Shown here in pieces: positions 58,481-64,000 of a stretch of 64,000 nucleotides of DNA (within the stretch, counting starts at the first letter, position 1; every line of letters begins with the position of its first letter). The DNA is from Hofstenia miamia (taxonomy: Eukaryota; Xenacoelomorpha; Acoela; Hofsteniidae). Location: the NCBI GenBank assembly GCA_900660155.1, contig CABFPE010000122.1, positions 801,896-865,895 on the forward strand, written 5' to 3'. The notes below the pieces were generated by a model, which was given only the letters and a program-made list of their open reading frames with translations, had not been told where the DNA came from and did not search any database. The position numbers were made by a program, and so were the translations under genes.

Positions 58481-58761
58481 TTACAAGGATGCAAAAGATG
58501 TCATAGAAAAAGCAAAGGTTTTCTATTCCTATATAACTAAAAGACAATTGCCCTATTGCTATATGAGCTGTAACGAGAAAAATTTGCTGACTCGCATTGA
58601 TGAAGCCCACGAATTTTTGGGTGATATATTTTCTGTGAACTTTTCGAATAATCAACAAATTATTTTCTTATGCGGTGATTTTATTAGAAAATTTGGCAAA
58701 CATCCTGCACTAAGTGGTCGTCCTACAATCGGTTCAGTAACACAATTTTCTCATGACACAG
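58481..58761 (+). CDS. Unrecognised protein, internal exon 1
   Basis: 281 bp between ATGTATTTCAG and GACACAG|GTCAGC, entering in phase 2 and leaving in phase 1. It encodes about 93 residues, including KDAKDVIEKAKVFYSYITKR, CNEKNLLTRIDEAHEFLGDI and IIFLCGDFIRKFGKHPALSG. The sequence is helical with no motif I can name. Phase 1 matches the next candidate exon 3.9 kb downstream, so both are probably one gene. Exons further upstream are missing from view. Confidence 0.6.
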
Positions 58762-59053
58762 GTCAGCATGTTTACTTAGTTAATTATTATCAACTTTCAT
58801 ATAATTTAGAGCGAAAACATATTTAAGCGTTTTATATTTCATAGAAGTTTTAAGTTGTAAATAACATTAATTGTTTGTATAAATTTAAAAATTCATTTAT
58901 AAGATAATAAAAAGTAAGTCCATTATTGGTCAAACAGCCACTATGGACTATATTTCAACAGTAAATTTCCTAAAAGCATTTGTTCACTTAGATGAATGTT
59001 TGATACTTAACATTAACAACCATTTCATTTTTTAGAAGGTTTAATCAACTTAA

Positions 59054-59266
59054 CCCTTTGACAAAGAATTTTTTTTCTTAAGGGCAATATAGTTTTTTCT
59101 AATTTTTTAAAGAACATATTTCCCTAAGACCTATTTCAATTAAAGAAAGTAAGAAATTTATATGTGTCCCAATAGGCTATAGAAGTGGATCATATGTGTC
59201 CCAATAGTCCTTCTATTGTGATTGGAAATATTGTGAGACATATATGTCCCAACAGTAGTGAAAGGG
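59054..59266. mobile_element. piggyBac-like miniature element with internal GTCCCAA repeats
   Basis: TTAA (59050-59053) precedes CCCTTTGACAAAG; the other end in reverse complement is CCCTTTCACTACTG, followed by TAAA where TTAA is expected. Three copies of ATATGTGTCCCAATAG or near variants (GTCCCAACAG) sit in its right half. Length is 213 bp, non-coding, inside the intron of the 58.5-63.1 kb gene. Confidence 0.65.
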
Positions 59267-59661
59267 TAAATTAAACATAATCAGTAACCTGATATCTTAC
59301 CACAATCATTTTATTGAAAGATAACGAACATGTTTTGCAAACAATAGTATTTACTTTTCAACATTGTTTCAATAACTTTGGAAATTTACAAAGGCAACTA
59401 TATAACTAAAGCATGAATAAATACTAAATTAATTTGAATTGAATTTTACATTAATCGCTAATTGGTTCGTTCTCGCTTAGTGCTGCCTTGTTTGGGTAGA
59501 TCAAAATGCAAGATTTAAATCAAATTAAATAATTTCTTCTTGATGTAGTTATAGATAAGTTTTCAAATTTTATTCTATACAAAATTTGATTGCAAAAATG
59601 TTTTTTAGAACAGTCAGTTTTTAAGATTTTTTAGTGGATCCTGATTTTGTCAGCAAAATCT

Positions 59662-60617
59662 ACATTGCATATTTACCTCTCCAAAAACCATTTTTATCAT
59701 CCTTGACCTTTTGAAGTACTGATGATAGAATTCCTTCTCAAAAGATTGCATTCGCTTATCTCAAGTGGTGTTTCCACATTGCATATTTACCTCTCCAAAA
59801 ACCATTTTTATCATCCTTGACCTTTTGAAGTACTGATGATAGAATTCCTTCTCAAAAGATTGCATTCGCTTATCTCAAGTGGTGTTTCCACATTGATCTC
59901 TAGTCTCATATACTTACAAAAGATTGCATTCGCTTATCTCAAGTGGTGTTTCCACATTAATCTCTAGTCTCATATACTTACAAAAGATTGCATTCGCTTA
60001 TCTCAAGTGGTGTTTCCACATTAATCTCTAGTCTCATATACTTACAAAAGATTGCATTCGCTTATCTCAAGTGGTGTTTCCACATTAATCTCTAGTCTCA
60101 TATACTTACAAAAGATTGCATTCGCTTATCTCAAGTGGTGTTTCCACATTAATCTCTAGTCTCATATACTTACAAAAGATTGCATTCGCTTATCTCAAGT
60201 GGTGTTTCCACATTAATCTCTAGTCTCATATACTTACAAAAGATTGCATTCGCTTATCTCAAGTGGTGTTTCCACATTAATCTCTAGTCTCATATACTTA
60301 CAAAAGATTGCATTCGCTTATCTCAAGTGGTGTTTCCACATTAATCTCTAGTCTCATATACTTACAAAAGATTGCATTCGCTTATCTCAAGTGGTGTTTC
60401 CACATTAATCTCTAGTCTCATATACTTACAAAAGATTGCATTCGCTTATCTCAAGTGGTGTTTCCACATTAATCTCTAGTCTCATATACTTACAAAAGAT
60501 TGCATTCGCTTATCTCAAGTGGTGTTTCCACATTAATCTCTAGTCTCATATACTTACAAAAGATTGCATTCGCTTATCTCAAGTGGTGTTTCCACATTAA
60601 TCTTTAGTCTCATATTA
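59662..60617. repeat. Minisatellite: two 114-bp units, then about eleven 64-bp units
   Basis: AAGTGGTGTTTCCACATT starts at 59763 and 59877 (114 bp apart), then at 59941, 60005, 60069 and so on every 64 bp to 60581. The 64-bp units are almost identical; the visible differences are one base in the first (ATTGATCTC) and one in the last (TCTTTAG). The 114-bp units share the AAAAGATTGCATTCGCTTAT part with the 64-bp unit but carry a different spacer. Intronic. Confidence 0.95.
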
Positions 60618-61284
60618 TGCAAATGGGATTCTGCAATTGTTCAAATGGTTTAGCAACTTTGAAGGGTGTCATTCTTAACTCTTCACGGCTTACAACTCAT
60701 TACGCAATTAGTCCTATGAAATCTTCACTATCTTCTACATCACTGTAAATCTTAGTACCTATCTTCATTTATTCGCTATCACCTCACCCCATTATCGCAC
60801 AAGACATTCTCGTTAATGATCAATTCATTTGTTCAGGTGCAATTTTGTACCGATGCTAACTAAGGAAGAACTTGATAAGCCCTTACAAAAAATTCTCAAA
60901 GAAAACAAAATTAACTTTTGAAAATTACAAAGGTTCATTCAATTTATTATGCAATCAAATTCTATAATCCTCTAAGTTTCATCTAAAATGTTTTTTAACA
61001 TTTCCACTAAATATTTCTGGAGACATTCAAATAACCCAGTAATAAAATAATTAGGCAAAATAATATACTAAGAATTTCAAAAACTTGGAATTTATGCATT
61101 TCCAATTGCAATGAATTTATGAAATGGTAAGTACAATCAGAAATATCAAAATATCGGCATTTAATGATAATGGGTTTAAGGAAAGCACTATGCATGCATT
61201 ATTTTTTTTATTCTTGAAATATATTTACAAAATATATCTGTTATTTCAAAATATTTTACTAACACAAACATTTAACAATACGCC

Positions 61285-61320
61285 AGTGACTTAGCCAGAG
61301 GCGGCCACCGGGCCATGTCC
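61285..61320. mobile_element. hAT-like terminus, unpaired
   Basis: CCAGTGACTTAGCCAGAGG followed by CGGCCACCGGGCCATGTCCC resembles the ends of CAGTGGCGTAGCCAGGGG-type hAT elements common in animal genomes. No matching opposite end was found. Confidence 0.35.
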
Positions 61321-62647
61321 CCACTCGAAGCATCTTCCAAAGGAAACGTGTCAGCTGGGTATGGGAATTTCATGACTTACGAAGTTAGCTTGTTAATTAA
61401 CCGCTTTCCCCAATTCAAAATCCAATTACGAACAACAAAATATCCCTTTGAAGCAAGCAGACAATTGACAAACGATATTGAAAACCTCATGACATATATC
61501 AGTAGTACTAAATAAAAATTAATTCAAACATACTTACATTTATTTCATCTAAAGAACAATTAAGGTTATTGAAAATATTAAACTTTATGTTTGCGATAGC
61601 GAAATTATTTAAAGCAGATGTTTAAAATTATCTCGGTGTACTAATGATTTAACAATAGATATTTTTTTCTCAAAGATCAAAAAGGTCTTATTGGGTAATA
61701 TATTTCACCAAGGTAGAAGAAATGTTTTGTAAAGCGTTAATTGATTGATTTATCTTAAATAAATTTAATTATTGTGTATTTCATTTTCAAAATTTCACAC
61801 TACAAAAAGTGTTTCTCACTGTCAAAATTCTTTAGGAATTTAGATCCGTTTTCTAGATTGACTAGCATAAATCCATTACAGACCGAATTTATTGTATGGT
61901 TTCTTGAAGTTCAATTATTTTGCTCGCACCAAATCTTATGTATAAATGATGAAATTTATTTTTGAGTTTAGTTCACTAAGCCATCTTAATAACTACATCA
62001 GATGCATTTTACTTTTCAGTATGTTGGAACGATTGAAATTCTGAAAAGAATAAATTCTTCAAAGAAATCCAAATTCTTCTACTGAATAATCAAGCAATAT
62101 TGGGTATAGACAATAAACTCAATTCATGTTTTTTAAAACACTGCATTAATAATAGTTTTTTAAAGATCTTATATATATATATATATATATTAGCACTAAA
62201 TTCGCTTTGACTCTATTTATTATTAATATTTTTATTACAATAAAAAATTTCATTAAAATAGTCCAGAAACCACTATTTTAAATAAATTACACAGAATTAA
62301 ATCCAAGGTTTTAAATTCAAGATTGTAGATTGTCAATATTCAGATGCATCGCTATGTATGTACTACTGTACATAGTGCTCGGACAAAATACAAATTATTC
62401 TCAAAATGAGTCTATAATTTTTCAGCTGTACAAAAGTACCGTTGTGATCTCACCGAAATTGTACCAATTGTGTCGTAAGTCGTTTCCGTATTGCATGTGA
62501 AGATTGAACTGTCTGTGATTATTTTGAAATTGGGTTCATTCCGAATGTATTAACTGAAAAACCAAGAATGTATTAAAATATTTCATTTAAGCTCATTCTT
62601 TTTTTATAAGAAAGGCCTGGCTATTGTTGATTTGTAAATATGTTTAG

Positions 62648-63087
62648 GAATCATACTTAGTCCCACAGTCAGTGAAAAATATCTACGAATTAGAAAGTTA
62701 CTTCTAAAATCAATATGTACCATTAGTTATAAAGAGGAATGGGAAATGGCTCTTCAAACAGAAGCTTTAAAGTTAATCACTGATTTGGCAATGAGACCAA
62801 AAAGCATGGAGCATACGATAAGAAGGCATGTAATTTCTATAGCTTTTCTTACATTCACTGGTTGTACTGTTGGAGAAGATTCGAAATATTTTGAGGAATT
62901 CCTAAATAAATCTAAAGAGCTCTTTAGTTCAATGACATTGGATACTATTTTTTCATGTCCTAAAAATGACAATCGAGGAATTCTAAAAGAATTGAATCTT
63001 TTCATTAGCGACTACATTCAGGAATCCCTCTGTAATTGGCAGACGAAATCACCGCAAAATGATTGTCTTGTTTATCTCCTGCAATCA
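62648..63087 (+). CDS. Unrecognised protein, internal exon 2
   Basis: 440 bp between ATGTTTAG and CAATCA|GTATGT, entering in phase 1 as required by the exon at 58481 and leaving in phase 0. It encodes 146 residues: IILSPTVSEKYLRIRKLLLK, then ALQTEALKLITDLAMRPKSM, HTIRRHVISIAFLTFTGCTV and CPKNDNRGILKELNLFISDY. The evenly spaced leucine-rich helices look like HEAT/ARM-type repeats, but the family is not identified. The gene continues beyond 63087. Confidence 0.6.
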
Positions 63088-63147
63088 GTATGTACATAAA
63101 AGCGTAGGACAAAATTATTGGAATTTCAATAAATTTGCAATGAATAC

Positions 63148-63152
<5 letters not shown>

Positions 63153-63183
<31 letters not shown>
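63153..63183. repeat. (TA)n microsatellite
   Basis: About 15 uninterrupted TA units. Confidence 0.9.
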
Positions 63184-63191
<8 letters not shown>

Positions 63192-63773
63192 AAATTATTG
63201 CATACTTTAGTAAGCAGCTTCAGTCAACTGCAAACAAATATCCAAATTTTTCTCATTTCTAATAGTAGTTTATATTGTATCAAATTGTTAATATCTGCAC
63301 CTAACAAACACAATAATATATTTTGTTAATTCAAAGTTTGTATCTGAATGATGATATATTTACGCAGATTAAATGGTTTGGGATATCAGTGCAATTTATG
63401 ATGTTGCACGAAAGTTGTTTTCTTAAGATTGATTAACTTTCTAATTCCAGCTTAGAAATCGGTATTTATTTAGCCTAATATTAGAAATCATTTTTTAAAT
63501 TGCTATTTTCATGTATCTTACGTTAATTTCACTTCATTTACCATATCTTACATAATGGTCATTATGGAATAATGTATGAGAGAAATATAAATTGTATTCT
63601 CTATCCGCAGATCACTAGCTTTTAGAATATTATTGATTCAAATTTTAAGAGTGCTTATTTACTCTTCTTTATGAGTGATTGATTGCGGTTATTTTAATAT
63701 CCTATCAGTTGCATCATTGCTGATATATATATATATATATATTTATATATATGCGTATGTGTGTGTGTTTGTA

Positions 63774-63826
63774 CAAGAACGTCTGAATTATTTACATAAT
63801 TCAGTTAAATAATTCAGACGTCCTTG
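63774..63826. repeat. Strong 21-bp hairpin
   Basis: CAAGAACGTCTGAATTATTT A (63774-63794) pairs with its inverted copy at 63806-63826 with one mismatch around an 11-base loop (CATAATTCAGT). It could be a tiny foldback repeat or a small structured RNA. It lies just after a TA/TG repeat. Confidence 0.7.
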
Positions 63827-64000
63827 AAATATATAAAATCAGCAAAATATAATTAATTTTCAGGCTTTTAATGAAAAAAGATGCAAAATTTAGTTTTAGT
63901 CTTTGATCGACTGCCTGCTTGTGAAGTCTTATAGTCTATATTTTAAGCTTTTTAATACTTATAAATTGTTACTATTGAGATTCCGGTCTTTGAAAAGCTG

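Larger units (their letters stand above)
63088..64000. other. Intronic or intergenic, no further exon seen
   Basis: Contains (TA)n at 63153-63183 and 63722-63752 and the hairpin at 63774. No coding exon recognised before the window ends. Confidence 0.45.

Noticed and set aside
63781-63826. The hairpin as a rho-independent terminator
   Set aside because: There is no U-run, and the context is a eukaryotic genome.
2203-64000. CRISPR array or bacterial operon
   Set aside because: The only regular array (59.7-60.6 kb) has no variable spacers and is a minisatellite. Splice sites, LINEs and (TA)n tracts show an animal genome.

Overview
The window is AT-rich animal DNA. Host exons are separated by kilobase-scale introns with GT..AG borders, (TA)n microsatellites are frequent, and non-LTR and DNA transposon relics are dense. 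The mix of a Trio/Kalirin gene, a multi-domain C-type lectin, R4/Dong-type LINEs, mariner/Tc1 and many small hAT elements fits an invertebrate, most likely an arthropod. I cannot fix the group from sequence alone. No prokaryotic gene, CRISPR array or retroviral/LTR element was seen.

Layout. 3.2-4.8 kb: last two exons of an unrecognised multipass membrane protein (+). 7.5-9.7 kb: an intronless secreted M3 metallopeptidase of the oligopeptidase A type (-). 10.2-11.0 kb: two exons of a C-type-lectin-domain protein (+). 13.3-24.8 kb: a transposon nest with two copies of one R4/Dong-like LINE (-), fragments of jockey/CR1-like LINEs (+) and a short inverted-repeat element. 24.9-36.7 kb: exons of a Trio/Kalirin RhoGEF homologue (+), covering the linker between the first SH3 and the second GEF module, with large introns loaded with hAT and piggyBac miniatures. 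40.0-40.6 kb: a mariner reduced to its DNA-binding ORF between near-perfect terminal repeats. 41,876-42,875: an assembly gap of exactly 1000 N. 44.1-45.8 kb: a larger decayed hAT element. 47.1-47.9 kb: a frame-disrupted host-like gene (-). 48.2-52.2 kb: a tandem duplication, one copy split by a Tc1-like relic. 53.6-55.8 kb: a second intronless secreted M3 peptidase (+). 58.5-63.1 kb: two phase-compatible exons of an unrecognised protein (+), whose 3.9-kb intron holds a homogeneous 64-bp minisatellite. 63.8 kb: a strong hairpin.

Most notable: (1) the pair of secreted, intronless oligopeptidase A paralogues, identical at the catalytic motif but with opposite charge in one segment of the protein; (2) the R4-like LINE set in TTA repeats, with a tRNA/5S-like stretch and a 70-bp doublet at its 5' end and a target-like (AAT)n tract inside its own ORF; (3) an HTH-only mini-mariner with an open reading frame; (4) hAT miniatures whose 8-bp target duplications can be read directly; (5) a tandem duplication that works as a pre-insertion record for a Tc1 insertion.

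Exon calls rest on open frame, splice sites and phase only. Family calls come from remembered motifs; no database search was run.
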